From contig NZ_JBHZGO010000048.1 in assembly GCF_042747725.1 (NCBI RefSeq), positions 134,108 through 198,107 on the forward strand: DNA of 64,000 nt, written 5' to 3'. Source of the stretch: FACHB-T130 sp042747725 (GTDB lineage: Bacteria > Cyanobacteriota > Cyanobacteriia > Cyanobacteriales > FACHB-T130). Below are positions 44,784 through 54,462 of the stretch, piece by piece (within the stretch, counting starts at the first letter, position 1; every line of letters begins with the position of its first letter). The notes beneath the pieces were generated by a model, which saw nothing but the letters and a program-made list of their open reading frames with translations, was not told where the DNA came from and did not search any database. The translations under genes were made by a program, and so were the position numbers.

Positions 44784-44853
44784 AGGTTGGGTTGAGGAAC
44801 GAAACCCAACAAATGCTTATGCGTGTTGGGTTTCGTTCCTCAACCCAACCTAC
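44782..44853. repeat. Perfect 29-bp inverted repeat
   Basis: Arms 44782-44810 and 44825-44853 are exact reverse complements (outer part GTAGGTTGGGTTGAGG), 14-nt loop. Same family as 13120-13152. It replaces the upstream part of the baeRF gene. Confidence 0.85.
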
Positions 44854-44957
44854 TAGCGCGTCTAGGCTAAAATGCTGGGTTGATAAAATTCGCTCTCATC
44901 AAAATTTGCAAGCATTATAGGCGTTGCTTTACCCAACAAATTAGCCTAGACGCGCTA
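44854..44957. repeat. Second inverted-repeat element, 17-bp perfect ends
   Basis: Ends TAGCGCGTCTAGGCTAA (44854-44870) and TTAGCCTAGACGCGCTA (44941-44957), 104 bp in all, directly adjoining the previous inverted repeat. A non-coding, MITE-like structure. The next gene begins 33 bp later. Confidence 0.75.
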
Positions 44958-44990
44958 CTACTGTTTCATTTCACGGCAATCGGCATTTTT

Positions 44991-45794
44991 ATGACCAACA
45001 GCGATCGCATTCACCAGCGAGAAGTAATTGGACTGCTACCAGCAGGAGGGCAAGCAACGCGAATCGCCCCCTTACCTATGAGCAAAGAGTTGTACCCGAT
45101 TGGATTTCGCCCGGTGGATAGCGGCACCTTACGCCCCAAAGTCGTTAGTCATTACCTACTGGAGAAAATGCGGTTGGCAGGGATTAAGAAGGCATACACG
45201 GTGCTGCGTCCAGGAAAGTGGGATATTCCGGCTTATTTTGGAGATGGCACCCTGCTAGACATGAACCTGGGCTATCTCATGATGGGGTTGCCTTATGGCG
45301 TTCCTTATACCTTGGATCAAGCCTATCCCTTCGTGCAAGACGCGGTGGTAGCACTGGGCTTTCCCGACATCCTTTTTCAGCCTGAAGATGCCTTTGTGCG
45401 GCTACTGGCACGGCTTGCGGTTGGTAACGCCGATATTGTCTTGGGATTATTTCCGAACGATCAGCCTCATAAAGCCGGGATGGTTGATTTTGATGCGGAA
45501 GGACGAGTCCACCAAACGATCGAAAAACCGCCGACTAGCGATTTAAAGTATATGTGGGCGATCGCGGTTTGGACGCCGGTATTTACCCAGTTTATGCACG
45601 AGTATCTCGCTGCAATCCAAGCTGGGCAACTGCTACAGGCGAAAGAGTTGCCGATTAGCGATGTAGTTCAGGCGGCGATAGACAGCGGCTTGCGGGTGGA
45701 AGCAGAGGCGTTTCCGGATGGAACCTACCTGGATATCGGCACCCCTGCGGATCTCGTGAAAGCTGTTCGCCAATTCGCGGGTGACGATATCTAG
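44991..45794 (+). CDS. Sugar-phosphate nucleotidyltransferase
   Basis: 267 residues from ATG at 44991; upstream in-frame codons fall in the inverted-repeat element and are unlikely to be coding. Signature GLLPAGGQATRIAPLPMSKELYPIG is the nucleotide-binding loop of RfbA/GalU-type enzymes; VALGFPDILFQPEDAF holds the metal-binding Asp region, and GTYLDIGTPADLVKAV the C-terminal signature. Makes an NDP-sugar for cell-surface polysaccharide; nucleotide and sugar not determinable. Its promoter region has been remodelled by repeats. Confidence 0.85.
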   Translation: MTNSDRIHQREVIGLLPAGGQATRIAPLPMSKELYPIGFRPVDSGTLRPKVVSHYLLEKMRLAGIKKAYTVLRPGKWDIPAYFGDGTLLDMNLGYLMMGLPYGVPYTLDQAYPFVQDAVVALGFPDILFQPEDAFVRLLARLAVGNADIVLGLFPNDQPHKAGMVDFDAEGRVHQTIEKPPTSDLKYMWAIAVWTPVFTQFMHEYLAAIQAGQLLQAKELPISDVVQAAIDSGLRVEAEAFPDGTYLDIGTPADLVKAVRQFAGDDI

Positions 45795-45833
45795 ATTGAT
45801 TGCTTCTAGGCTCAGATGGGAAGAAGAAAACGC

Positions 45834-46499
45834 TTAAGCAGTCGGGGAGTCTGTATGATTGGATTGCGGCTGGGTAGCTTTTAATCGCCTTCGCAAAATT
45901 ATCCCCAAAGTCACCTGCTTCATCAGCCAGTACAAGCCTGCAATTACTACAAAAGTGACAGCCATGACCACTACAGGCCATTTGCCCACTAATTCATCCA
46001 GCACGCTAGTGAATACGGCATCCGGTTGAGTAATAAAGTCCCAACTGTTGAAGCGCAGGAATCGCCCTAAATAAATGCCAACGGCGCTAAGACCATGCAA
46101 AGCTAACTCCGTCCAAAGGATGAATTTGCCACGTTCATGGCGATGTAAATAGTAACCCAGATTAATTAAAGATATAACGTAAGCTTCAAAGCCAGCCAGA
46201 ATAACTAGCAAATACTGGGGGATGAGAATCAGCGTAATCATCCACACCGAGTAGTTAGCGCGAATATCATGAATCAAGTGAATGATATCTGTCAACAAAT
46301 AGGGCGCATTCGGCAAAAACGCTAGAAAAGCTAAGAATCCCGCCCACCAGATCGGCGATCGCTTTTGCCTGCTGCGAAATAGCCAAATACTCAAAAGCAG
46401 AGGTACAAACGCCAAAAACAGATTCCACGTCATCCAGTCCAGATTGCGGGACAAAACCCGCAATATATGCGAAGTCCAGCGAATCAGCTCAAATTTCAT
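45834..46499 (-). CDS. DUF1361 membrane protein
   Basis: 221 residues with about six transmembrane helices. Family blocks: LAFLPNAPYLLTDIIHL near the middle and GIYLGRFLRFNSWDFI in the second half. DUF1361 function is unknown. Convergent with the nucleotidyltransferase gene and in tandem with the upstream MASE1 kinase gene (72 bp gap), so both may share a transcript. Confidence 0.9.
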   Translation of the reverse strand: MKFELIRWTSHILRVLSRNLDWMTWNLFLAFVPLLLSIWLFRSRQKRSPIWWAGFLAFLAFLPNAPYLLTDIIHLIHDIRANYSVWMITLILIPQYLLVILAGFEAYVISLINLGYYLHRHERGKFILWTELALHGLSAVGIYLGRFLRFNSWDFITQPDAVFTSVLDELVGKWPVVVMAVTFVVIAGLYWLMKQVTLGIILRRRLKATQPQSNHTDSPTA

Positions 46500-46571
46500 A
46501 CGCGCTGTCTGATTGTTGAATCAGCAGTTTTGGTTCACATTGTCATTGAAGCTACCAGTATAACCACTGAT

Positions 46572-48854
46572 TTAGGGATGACTACTCTGCCGCAGGGGGA
46601 TGACGATCTGGAATTTTGCCCCTAATCCTGGCTGCGATAGACAGGTGAGTTGCCCTTGATGATTTTCTACCACAATTTGATAACAAGTCGATAAACCTAA
46701 GCCGGTACCTTTGCCGACTTGTTTGGTGGTAAAAAATGGTTCAAAAATATGGTTTTTGACTGCCGAAGTCATGCCGATACCATTGTCGGAAATTTCAATC
46801 TGCACCTGAGTGGGTGACAAAATCTGGGTAGTAAGGGCGATCGCAAACGGCTGAAGTGGAAACGCTGAAAGGGGAATTTCATCCTTTAGCTTTTCTTGTT
46901 CCTCTTTCATTCTTTCTTCTAAGGCATCAATGGCATTACTAAGCAGGTTGAGAAACACCTGATTGAGTAGTTTTGGATAGCACTCCACGAGTGGTAAGTC
47001 ACCGTAATTTTTAACCACTTCAATGCCTGGATGCCCCGGACGCGCTTTGAGACGACGCTGTAAAATCAGCAAGGTACTATCGATGCCTTCATGAATATTC
47101 ACCGGCTTCATATCGGCTTCATCCAGACGGGAGAAGTTGCGTAAGGACAGCACAATCTGACGGATGCGTTCCGCACCTGTTTTCATCGACTCCAGAAGAT
47201 TCGGTAAATCCTCAATCACAAAGTCCAGTTCAATGGTTTCGCTATATGCTTGGATCGCCGGTGGGAGGGTGGGATAGTGTTGCTGGTAGAGGTTGAGGAT
47301 GTCGAGGAGGTCTTGACTATAGGCGGTAACATGGCTAATGTTGCCGGTGATAAAGTTAATGGGGTTATTAATTTCATGAGCAATTCCTGCCACTAATTGC
47401 CCCAAGCTCGACATTTTTTCAGCTTGAATTAATTGCTGTTGAGTTTGTTTGAGCGAGGTGAGCGATCGCGCGAGTTCATCATTCTTTTCTTCTAACTCCA
47501 AAGTTCTTTCAGTTACTTTCCGATCGAGGCTGTGGGCAAGTTCGAGTAATTGAGCTTCCGATTGTAGCAGTGCCTGCTCGATTCTTTTTTGTTCTGTAAT
47601 GTCTTGAATGGTGCCAATGAGTCGAGCGGCTTTACCGGCTTGCTCCTGAATAATTTCGCCAGTTCCGTGGACAATGCGTTCAGAATTATTAGATAAAACA
47701 ACTCTAAAGTCAGTGCTGAAGGGTTGGTTAGAATACGATGCGACGTCTATCAATTCTCTGACCCGTTCTTGGTCATCTGGGTGAATTGATGTCAGGAATC
47801 GTTTCATACTTGGCTCAAAGTCTGCTGGCGAGAAACCCAAGATGCGATAAAGTTCATCCGACCATCGCAGTTGTTGTTTAACCAAGTCTAAATCCCAGTT
47901 ACCCAGATGGGCGATACGTTGGGCGTTGGCGAGACTGGCTTCGCTAGAGCGCAGTGACGCTTCGGCTGAGGAGCGTTCAGCAACGGCTGCCCCCAAAACC
48001 AAAGCAGTGACTGCTATAACGCCCATGAAGGCTTGTAAAAATTGCAAAGCTTGGTCGGTGTTAATGGCAACTGCCGCAAACGGCCCATCCCCCAAGGCGG
48101 TGCCCCAGATAGCAATGCAGGAGACAAGTAGAGTTGCCAGTACAGCGCCTTGCTGATTAAATCGGAGGGCTGCCCAAACTACCAAAGGAAAGGGCAGGTA
48201 GGCAAGTGGATAGTGAGCGATCGCTGTAGCAGTTTTGGCGAAGAAAACCGACTGGGTGACTGTTGTCAGTAAAATCAGCAAGACCATCGCCTCGATGATT
48301 CGCTCTGGTGTTGTTTCTAAGCGGGGACGGACACTCCAAGTCAAGATCGCGGGGGCTAATACCAAAACTGCCATGCCATCCCCTAACCACCACATCCACC
48401 ACGTCGTCGCATAGTCGCCCCAAGGGATAAGATTTGCCAAGCAAAGAGTCGTCAAACCCAGAGTGGAAGCGACTAGAGTAGACAGCATCACAGACAGACT
48501 GAGAAAACTGAAAACATCTCGCAGGCGATCCAGAGAGGGGCGCAAACGAATAAAACGGAGCAACGTGACCCCGACTAGAGCCTGCAAGGTGGCACCCAAG
48601 CTGCTGGCAAGGGCAACAGGCAGGGGTACGTCCAGAACTACTTTGGCAAATAAAAATTCACCCAGCACTACTCCAGGCCAAAGATTTCGCCCCCCTACAA
48701 ACAGCACGCCTTGGGTAATCCCAGCCGGAGGCCAAACCGGCGCTACGTACTTATTCAACACCGGAAGCGCCAGTGATAGTTTTGCTGCACCAACGTAGAT
48801 GGCAGCCAGCATAGCGACGCTGGCAAAATATCGCCAAAGCCGAGTTTGGGACAT
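46572..48854 (-). CDS. MASE1-PAS sensor histidine kinase
   Basis: 760 residues. Residues 1-300: MASE1 membrane sensor with about eight helices (KLSLALPVLNKYVAPVWPPAGI is the MASE1 signature). Residues about 310-420: PAS/PAC (LGNWDLDLVKQQLRWSDELYRILGFSP, GTIQDITEQKR). A coiled coil leads to HisKA with phospho-acceptor in LVAGIAHEINNPINFITGN, then HATPase with NLLSNAIDAL, EISDNGIGM and GKGTGLGLSTCYQIV. This kinase type (HEINNP) often works with a separate response regulator, not encoded next to it. Confidence 0.93.
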   Translation of the reverse strand: MSQTRLWRYFASVAMLAAIYVGAAKLSLALPVLNKYVAPVWPPAGITQGVLFVGGRNLWPGVVLGEFLFAKVVLDVPLPVALASSLGATLQALVGVTLLRFIRLRPSLDRLRDVFSFLSLSVMLSTLVASTLGLTTLCLANLIPWGDYATTWWMWWLGDGMAVLVLAPAILTWSVRPRLETTPERIIEAMVLLILLTTVTQSVFFAKTATAIAHYPLAYLPFPLVVWAALRFNQQGAVLATLLVSCIAIWGTALGDGPFAAVAINTDQALQFLQAFMGVIAVTALVLGAAVAERSSAEASLRSSEASLANAQRIAHLGNWDLDLVKQQLRWSDELYRILGFSPADFEPSMKRFLTSIHPDDQERVRELIDVASYSNQPFSTDFRVVLSNNSERIVHGTGEIIQEQAGKAARLIGTIQDITEQKRIEQALLQSEAQLLELAHSLDRKVTERTLELEEKNDELARSLTSLKQTQQQLIQAEKMSSLGQLVAGIAHEINNPINFITGNISHVTAYSQDLLDILNLYQQHYPTLPPAIQAYSETIELDFVIEDLPNLLESMKTGAERIRQIVLSLRNFSRLDEADMKPVNIHEGIDSTLLILQRRLKARPGHPGIEVVKNYGDLPLVECYPKLLNQVFLNLLSNAIDALEERMKEEQEKLKDEIPLSAFPLQPFAIALTTQILSPTQVQIEISDNGIGMTSAVKNHIFEPFFTTKQVGKGTGLGLSTCYQIVVENHQGQLTCLSQPGLGAKFQIVIPLRQSSHP

Positions 48855-49096
48855 AGAGACGGTTTAGGGGTTCAAAATGCGAGATGTTTGCTCTTTGCAA
48901 CCATAATCCGCTGAGCTAGATGTTGCAAAGATAAATATAGACAAATTTTTAACTGAAGCGAGAAATCCGTTAATTAATCTGATTTCGCCTTCGCTTTGGG
49001 ACAAATTAGCCAATAATTGAGCGCCAAACGATTTAAGCAGCCTGCCCTAGCAATCGCCTAGAATCCCTATCAGGGACTAAATAAAAGGATTAAAAA

Positions 49097-50476
49097 GTGG
49101 AAACTTCTATGCAAGATCGGTTGCAGGCAGCTATCGCTCCTTACCGCACAACGGTAGATTATCTAGAAATTCGCTTAGAACAAAGTGAGTCTACATCTAT
49201 CTCCTTTCGCGGTCATCAGCTGGATGCCGTAGACCGTAATTTTACCCTCGCCGGTGGCATTCGTGCTTGTCACAAGGGCGGCTGGAGTTTTGTCACTTTC
49301 AATGGTTTAGCCGAGGTGAAAGACCGGATTGAAGAAGCGGTTTCTCAAGCGCATCTGGTCGGAAAAGAAACGACGATGCTAGCGCCAGTGGAACCCATTC
49401 AAGATTATGTGGCGGTGGAGATAGGGCGCGATCCGCGTGGGGTTTCTCTTGCCGAAAAGCGGCGGTTACTGGAGGGATATAACCAACTGCTGCTAGATTT
49501 CGACCCCAGAATTCAGACGACGATGGTGAATTTGCGCGATCGCTTCGGCATCACCTATTTTGCCAATTCTCTCGGCACTTGTATTGCCCAAGAACGGTTG
49601 GATGTGTCGGGTCGATTTGGCGCAGTGGCCCGCGAAGAAGGTTCTGTCCCCCGCCAAGGCTTTGAATCCGTCCATTCCCGCACAGACTATAACATTCTCG
49701 AAGGAATTGAAGACCAGGTACTGGCAGCCGCCAAACGAGCTGTCGGTCAATTGGAAGCAAAATCAGTGAAAGGCGGACAATATACTGTCGTTCTCGACCC
49801 GTACCTGGCTGGTGTCTTCATTCACGAAGCTTTTGGACATCTTTCGGAAGCCGATTTTGTCTACGAAAACCCTCGGATGCAGGAATTGCTCACCCTGGGC
49901 AAACCCTTAGCCATTAAGCAACTGAATGTGGTTGATGATGCCACGATGCCAGATTTACCCGGTTCTCTCAAGTATGACGATGAAGGCGTCCCAGCTCAAC
50001 GCAAATATTTAATTAAAGACGGCATCCTCACCCAGCGCTTGCATAACCGCGAAACTGCTGGCAAGATGCACGAAGCTCCCACCGGCAACGCTAGGGCAAT
50101 CAACGCCACTTATCCGCCGCTGGTGCGGATGACCAACACTGGGATTGAATCGGGGGAACACTCCTTCGATGACATGATTAAGGATATCGAGGAAGGCGTC
50201 TATGCGGTGCGAATGTTAGGCGGACAAACCAACGGCGAGATGTTTACCTTTGCCGCCGCTGAAGGCTATATGATTCGCAATGGCAAGATAGCTGAAAGAG
50301 TTACCGATGTCAGTCTGACTGGCAATGTCTTCCAAACGCTCAAAGATATTGAGGCGATTGGGAACGACTCGATCTATATCAACGGCGGTTGCGGTAAAGG
50401 CGGACAAATGCCTCTACCAGTGAGTGTGGGGGGTCCCCATCTACGAATTAAAAATGTCGTGGTGGGCGGTCGCTAG
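49097..50476 (+). CDS. TldD/PmbA-family metalloprotease
   Basis: 459 residues from GTG at 49097; AAAGGA 7 nt upstream supports this start. The zinc-binding HEAFGH is at 243-248 in FIHEAFGHLSEADFVYE. Other family blocks are GFESVHSRTDYNIL and NGGCGKGGQMPLPVSVGGP at the C-terminus, where the third metal ligand (Cys) lies. TldD acts with TldE/PmbA on unfolded or RiPP-type peptides; no partner gene is adjacent. Confidence 0.92.
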   Translation: METSMQDRLQAAIAPYRTTVDYLEIRLEQSESTSISFRGHQLDAVDRNFTLAGGIRACHKGGWSFVTFNGLAEVKDRIEEAVSQAHLVGKETTMLAPVEPIQDYVAVEIGRDPRGVSLAEKRRLLEGYNQLLLDFDPRIQTTMVNLRDRFGITYFANSLGTCIAQERLDVSGRFGAVAREEGSVPRQGFESVHSRTDYNILEGIEDQVLAAAKRAVGQLEAKSVKGGQYTVVLDPYLAGVFIHEAFGHLSEADFVYENPRMQELLTLGKPLAIKQLNVVDDATMPDLPGSLKYDDEGVPAQRKYLIKDGILTQRLHNRETAGKMHEAPTGNARAINATYPPLVRMTNTGIESGEHSFDDMIKDIEEGVYAVRMLGGQTNGEMFTFAAAEGYMIRNGKIAERVTDVSLTGNVFQTLKDIEAIGNDSIYINGGCGKGGQMPLPVSVGGPHLRIKNVVVGGR

Positions 50477-50529
50477 GGGGAGTAAGACCGTATCACCACA
50501 ATCCCAAATCGATAGAAGCTCTAATTAAA

Positions 50530-50559
50530 AGGGGATGCCGCAAGTAAATGGCATCCCCT
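50530..50559 (+). terminator. Rho-independent-like terminator after tldD-type gene
   Basis: Arms AGGGGATGCC (50530-50539) and GGCATCCCCT (50550-50559), loop 10 nt, followed by AAATGTTTTATTT. Confidence 0.75.
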
Positions 50560-50685
50560 AAATGTTTTATTTGATTAAGGTGCATGGAATGGCATTTGTG
50601 GCGGTTTTGCCCCAATTCACTTGCACGGAAACAGCAGACTCCGAAGGCTCGGTATTTGAGACTGGGAATATCTCTGAATTCCGGT

Positions 50686-50850
50686 TTAGTGCAAGTAGTT
50701 GGCTTCTGCTTCCAACTGGCGAATCAAGGCTTCGTCCCCTTTGGCTCTGGCGATTTCTAGACGATGCTGCAAGCTTTTTTGAATATTTTCGCGGTGAGCC
50801 GCAGCCGCATTTTTCTGGTTATCTTGGCGTCTTCCGTTCATAATAGACAT
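50686..50850 (-). CDS. Small conserved-looking helical protein
   Basis: 54 residues from ATG at 50850, or 51 from ATG at 50841 (MNGRRQDNQKNAAAAHREN). Highly charged, two amphipathic helices (IQKSLQHRLEIARAKGDE and ALIRQLEAEANYLH). No cysteine or membrane segment. I recall similar short proteins in cyanobacteria without known role. It stands alone, leftward, with a T-rich run just upstream of the start. Confidence 0.65.
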   Translation of the reverse strand: MSIMNGRRQDNQKNAAAAHRENIQKSLQHRLEIARAKGDEALIRQLEAEANYLH

Positions 50851-51119
50851 TTTTTTTAAGCGACTTGAGGTATTTGCTACTTTTCTAATATAACCTAAAC
50901 TTTAAAAATGGTAGTGTTTGTTACAGAAAATTCATAGTTGGTTAGATAAGGTTAAGGGTTGACGCTTTGGAAGGAATCAGGGTCTGAGAGCGATCGCCAT
51001 TGCCGAAGGTAAGCTACACTCTTAAGACGTTCAAACTAAGACGTTCAAACCGCCCCGCGTTCTGGTCGCATCAACAGCATGGCACCCGCGTTTGGCAAAA
51101 AGAATCCCTCTTGACGAAG

Positions 51120-51935
51120 ATGTATCAAAACCGGATCGTTACTCTGACGAGCGATTTTGGCTTAAGTGATGTTTATGTAGGGGTGATGAAAGGGGCGATC
51201 GCCCAAATCAACCCGACGCTGACGGTGGTGGATCTCACTCATGAAATTCCCCCCCAGAATATTACAGCGGCAAGGTTTTGTCTGATGAATGCCTACCCTT
51301 ATTTCCCAAAAGGGACAGTGCATATTGCCGTCGTCGATCCGGGAGTGGGGAGTAGCCGCAGAGCGATCGCCGTGAAATTTGCCGCCGGTTTCCTGGTGGG
51401 GCCAGATAACGGGCTGTTTAGTGGCATTCTTAGTAGTAGTAGGGTTGTCCCGTCCTTACCAGAAATTGCCGCCGTCGAACTCACGAACCCCAACTATTGG
51501 CGCACAACCGAACCCAGTTTAACTTTTCACGGTCGAGATATTTTTGCGCCCGTGGGTGCCCATCTTGCCAGCGGCGTTCCTCTAGAACAACTGGGACACG
51601 CTATCGATCCAGCCAGCTTAGTTCAACTGCCCATCCCTGAATGTACCCAGACAGAAGCAGGTGTTACGGGTTGCATTCAGTATATCGATCGCTTTGGCAA
51701 CTTAATTACGAATATTCCAGGTACCTTCGTGCAAGGAAAAATCTGGTCGGTTGTTGTGGGATGTACGCTACCCAGTTGCCAGACTTATAGCGACAGTCAA
51801 CACCTAGAAGCGATCGCTTTAATTGGCAGTCACGGTTGGGTCGAAATTGCCGTCAACGGAGGCAATGCTCAGTCGCAACTGCAACTAGACTGGGGACATG
51901 AGGTGCTTCTTAAGCTGGATTATTTCCATTCCTAA
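51120..51935 (+). CDS. DUF62 SAM hydroxide adenosyltransferase
   Basis: 271 residues from ATG at 51120; a longer in-frame TTG start at 51000 gives an unlikely N-terminus. Motifs TLTSDFGLSDVYVGVMKG, VVDPGVGSSRRAIAV and GPDNGLFSGIL, and the C-terminal YIDRFGNLITNIP, define the fluorinase/DUF62 fold. Most members hydrolyse S-adenosylmethionine to adenosine and methionine rather than fluorinate it. Physiological role unclear. Confidence 0.9.
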   Translation: MYQNRIVTLTSDFGLSDVYVGVMKGAIAQINPTLTVVDLTHEIPPQNITAARFCLMNAYPYFPKGTVHIAVVDPGVGSSRRAIAVKFAAGFLVGPDNGLFSGILSSSRVVPSLPEIAAVELTNPNYWRTTEPSLTFHGRDIFAPVGAHLASGVPLEQLGHAIDPASLVQLPIPECTQTEAGVTGCIQYIDRFGNLITNIPGTFVQGKIWSVVVGCTLPSCQTYSDSQHLEAIALIGSHGWVEIAVNGGNAQSQLQLDWGHEVLLKLDYFHS

Positions 51936-51991
51936 TCGGGATTTATACAGCCGCACCGCTGATATTCTATACCAATTTTCGGATAGGTTTT

Positions 51992-52642
51992 ATGACTCAG
52001 TTAAATGTGTCTGACTCGACAGTTTACCAAGGTCAGTTTGGAGAATTTACGATAACCGAGAGCGATCGCACTGGCGTAATTATCTACCGCAGCGGCTTAA
52101 TGGTAGCGGCTTTAAGCTTTGCTTTAGGTAGCTTTCTGGCGCTAAAGACAAACATGGGATTGTCACTCCTCACCCCGCTGTACGCTTGTTTCTGTCTGGG
52201 GTTGGGCGTCAGTTTATTTACCATCCATATTTACCTAGAACCGCTACACCGACTACTTCAAGTTTTTTGGGCAATTGGTGTTTTATCGGCGACGGTGCTA
52301 GCACTGCAAAGTAGCGAACCTCTCGCCCTATTTGTCTACAATCACCCAACAACCCTTTTTGGAGTCGGCTTCACCTTTGCAGCATTAACAGGGATTTATT
52401 TCAAAGAAGCCTTTTGCTTCAACCGCCTGGAAACTAAAGTTCTCACGCCTTTGCTGCCAATGTTGCTGTTGGGACACCTGACAGGTGTATTGCCAGTGTC
52501 AGTAGAACGGGGATTATTGGCAGTTTGGGCACTTCTATTTGTCATATTTGCCTTGCGTAAGGTTGTGCAAGAAATTCCACCGGATATTGGTGATAAATCG
52601 GTGTTTGTTTATCTCAAACAACAGCATTCGGCGAAGGCTTGA
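51992..52642 (+). CDS. DUF2301 integral membrane protein
   Basis: 216 residues, about six transmembrane helices after a soluble N-terminal 30 residues (GQFGEFTITESDRTGVIIYRS). GIYFKEAFCFNRLETKVLTP is the family's central block. Function unknown, widespread in cyanobacteria. It follows the DUF62 gene by 56 bp in the same direction and may share its transcript. Confidence 0.88.
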   Translation: MTQLNVSDSTVYQGQFGEFTITESDRTGVIIYRSGLMVAALSFALGSFLALKTNMGLSLLTPLYACFCLGLGVSLFTIHIYLEPLHRLLQVFWAIGVLSATVLALQSSEPLALFVYNHPTTLFGVGFTFAALTGIYFKEAFCFNRLETKVLTPLLPMLLLGHLTGVLPVSVERGLLAVWALLFVIFALRKVVQEIPPDIGDKSVFVYLKQQHSAKA

Positions 52643-52668
52643 GGAAAGCGATTAAACACAATAAAATG

Positions 52669-52752
52669 ACCTCTCCCCCAACCCCTCCCCTCTCAGGGAA
52701 GGGTAGTCAATCTCCCCCTTCCCTCGCAGTGAAGGGGGTTGGGGGGTTAGGT
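52669..52752. repeat. C-run/G-run palindromic repeat upstream of dprA
   Basis: CCTCTCCCCCAACCCCTCCC on the left is mirrored by GAAGGGGGTTGGGGGGTTAG on the right. Dispersed-repeat type; could form a terminator for the DUF2301 gene and sits in the dprA promoter region. Confidence 0.55.
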
Positions 52753-52780
52753 TCCCTGTATTGCCAATAATTTAACTGTT

Positions 52781-53893
52781 ATGGAAGAACGCGCCTTCTG
52801 GCTAGTATGGTCGGAAATACCCGGAATTGGCCCAATTTTGCTCAGGCGCTTGCATCAGCATTTTGGCACACTCAGTGAAGCCTGGAAAGCCAGTCCAGCC
52901 GCCTTGAGGGAAGTTGAGGGGTTTGGGCGTCAAACAATTGAGGGGGTGGTAGAGAAGCGATCTCGCCTGCATCCCCAACAATTTTTAGAAGAACACTTGG
53001 TAAAAAATCCCTGTTTCTGGACGCCAGCGGATGCTGATTATCCCCGCTTACTCTTAGAGACGCCTACCCCGCCGCCAGTGCTGTATTATCGCGGCAAAGT
53101 GCAACTTCAGGAGAATCATGGCATTACGCCAACGATTGGCATTGTTGGCACTCGCCAACCCTCGGAGTATGGCAGACGCTGGACTGGCAAAATTACCACT
53201 GCCTTGACGAAAAGCGGCTTCACGATTGTTTCCGGCATGGCAGATGGCATTGATACAGAAGCGCATCGCGCCTGTCTGGAAGCTGGGGGACGGACGCTGG
53301 CAGTTTTTGGCACTGGCGTGGATGTCGTCTATCCTTGGCGCAACAAGTCCCTATACGAACAGATATGCGATCGCTCTTTAGTGCTGAGTGAGTATCCTGC
53401 TGGCACCCAACCGAAGCGCGAACACTTTCCCACCCGGAATCGGATTATCGCCGGTTTGAGTCGTGCGGTGCTGGTGATGGAAGCGCCTACCCGATCCGGT
53501 TCATTAATTACTGCCGATTATGCGAATGAATTCTGTCGAGATGTCTATGCTTTGCCTGCAAGGTTGGACGATCGGCAATCGCTAGGCTGTTTAAAATTAA
53601 TTAGTAAGGGAGCGACGCCTTTTCTAGATGAAAATCATTTATTAGAAATGCTGGGAGCTATCCCAAAACTCGATCCAGTGCAACAGCTAGACTTATTTAA
53701 TCAGCCTCCCGTACCAGATTTGGAACCAGAACTCAAACAGATTTGGCAAGCAATTTCCTCAGAACCTACGGCTTTTGATTTAATTGTGCAGCAAACTGGT
53801 AAGCCAGCTAACTCAATCTCCAGTGCGCTGTTGCAGTTAGAACTCATGGGGTTAGTGTCGCAATTGCCGGGGATGCGGTATCAGAAATCTTAA
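52781..53893 (+). CDS. dprA: DNA-processing protein DprA (Smf)
   Basis: 370 residues. N-terminal helix-hairpin-helix (LVWSEIPGIGPILLRRLHQHFG), Rossmann core with GIVGTRQPSEYGRRWTG, TIVSGMADGIDTEAHRACLEAGG and RTLAVFGTGVDVVYP, then FPTRNRIIAGLSRAVLVMEAP and SGSLITADYANE. C-terminal winged-helix-like end (DLIVQQTGKPANSISSALLQLELMGLV). Loads RecA on incoming single-stranded DNA during transformation. With comF it suggests natural competence, inferred. Confidence 0.95.
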   Translation: MEERAFWLVWSEIPGIGPILLRRLHQHFGTLSEAWKASPAALREVEGFGRQTIEGVVEKRSRLHPQQFLEEHLVKNPCFWTPADADYPRLLLETPTPPPVLYYRGKVQLQENHGITPTIGIVGTRQPSEYGRRWTGKITTALTKSGFTIVSGMADGIDTEAHRACLEAGGRTLAVFGTGVDVVYPWRNKSLYEQICDRSLVLSEYPAGTQPKREHFPTRNRIIAGLSRAVLVMEAPTRSGSLITADYANEFCRDVYALPARLDDRQSLGCLKLISKGATPFLDENHLLEMLGAIPKLDPVQQLDLFNQPPVPDLEPELKQIWQAISSEPTAFDLIVQQTGKPANSISSALLQLELMGLVSQLPGMRYQKS

Positions 53894-53955
53894 GAGCAAC
53901 CAGAAAAGTAAATCTCTTAGAAAAACAACCTAACAACAGTTTAGGAGCGATCGCT

Positions 53956-54429
53956 ATGACGACAACCAAACAACTGATTACCTTTGAGGAATATCTAACT
54001 TATGACGGCACTGATACAGCTATTGGCGTAAGAGTCCCCCAAGTTGGTAGGCGGGATACTTCCAGAGTGCCGGATGTTACGGTTTTGCCTTTAGAACAGT
54101 GGAAAAGCCTTCGTAGGCGGGAAGCTATAATCGAACTTGATCAAGAGCCGCCGCCGCTGGTTGTAGAAGTAGTTAGTGCGGGAACTGAAAGTCGAGATCG
54201 TTGAGCCAAAAGAGCGGAATACAACATCATCGGTATACCAATTTATCTGCTGGTTGACTTTCTCGACTTCAACCAAAACGGAAAACCAGTAGATAAGGGG
54301 GTTACAGTTTTAACGCTGAATGAGGGCTATTACGATGAAGCGGTTTATAAGGGTGACACGGTAGTTGAAATTCCCACATTCAAAGAGCTTAAGCTGACTT
54401 CCTACCAAATTATTAATGCTAGCACGTAG
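53956..54429 (+). pseudogene. Uma2-family (DUF820) putative endonuclease, disrupted
   Basis: Starts normally (MTTTKQLITFEEYLTYDG) but then jumps to GVRVPQVGRRDTSRVPDVTVL, so an internal part (the usual YELVDGE segment and helix) is deleted. PPLVVEVVSAGTESRDR is followed by TGA (54202-54204) where the family usually continues; the same frame goes on with AKRAEYNIIGIPIYLLVDFL to TAG at 54427. One deletion plus one nonsense codon make it inactive. Confidence 0.85.
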
Positions 54430-54462
54430 CGGCAAGGAAAACCTGGCGATCGCACTCTGCAC

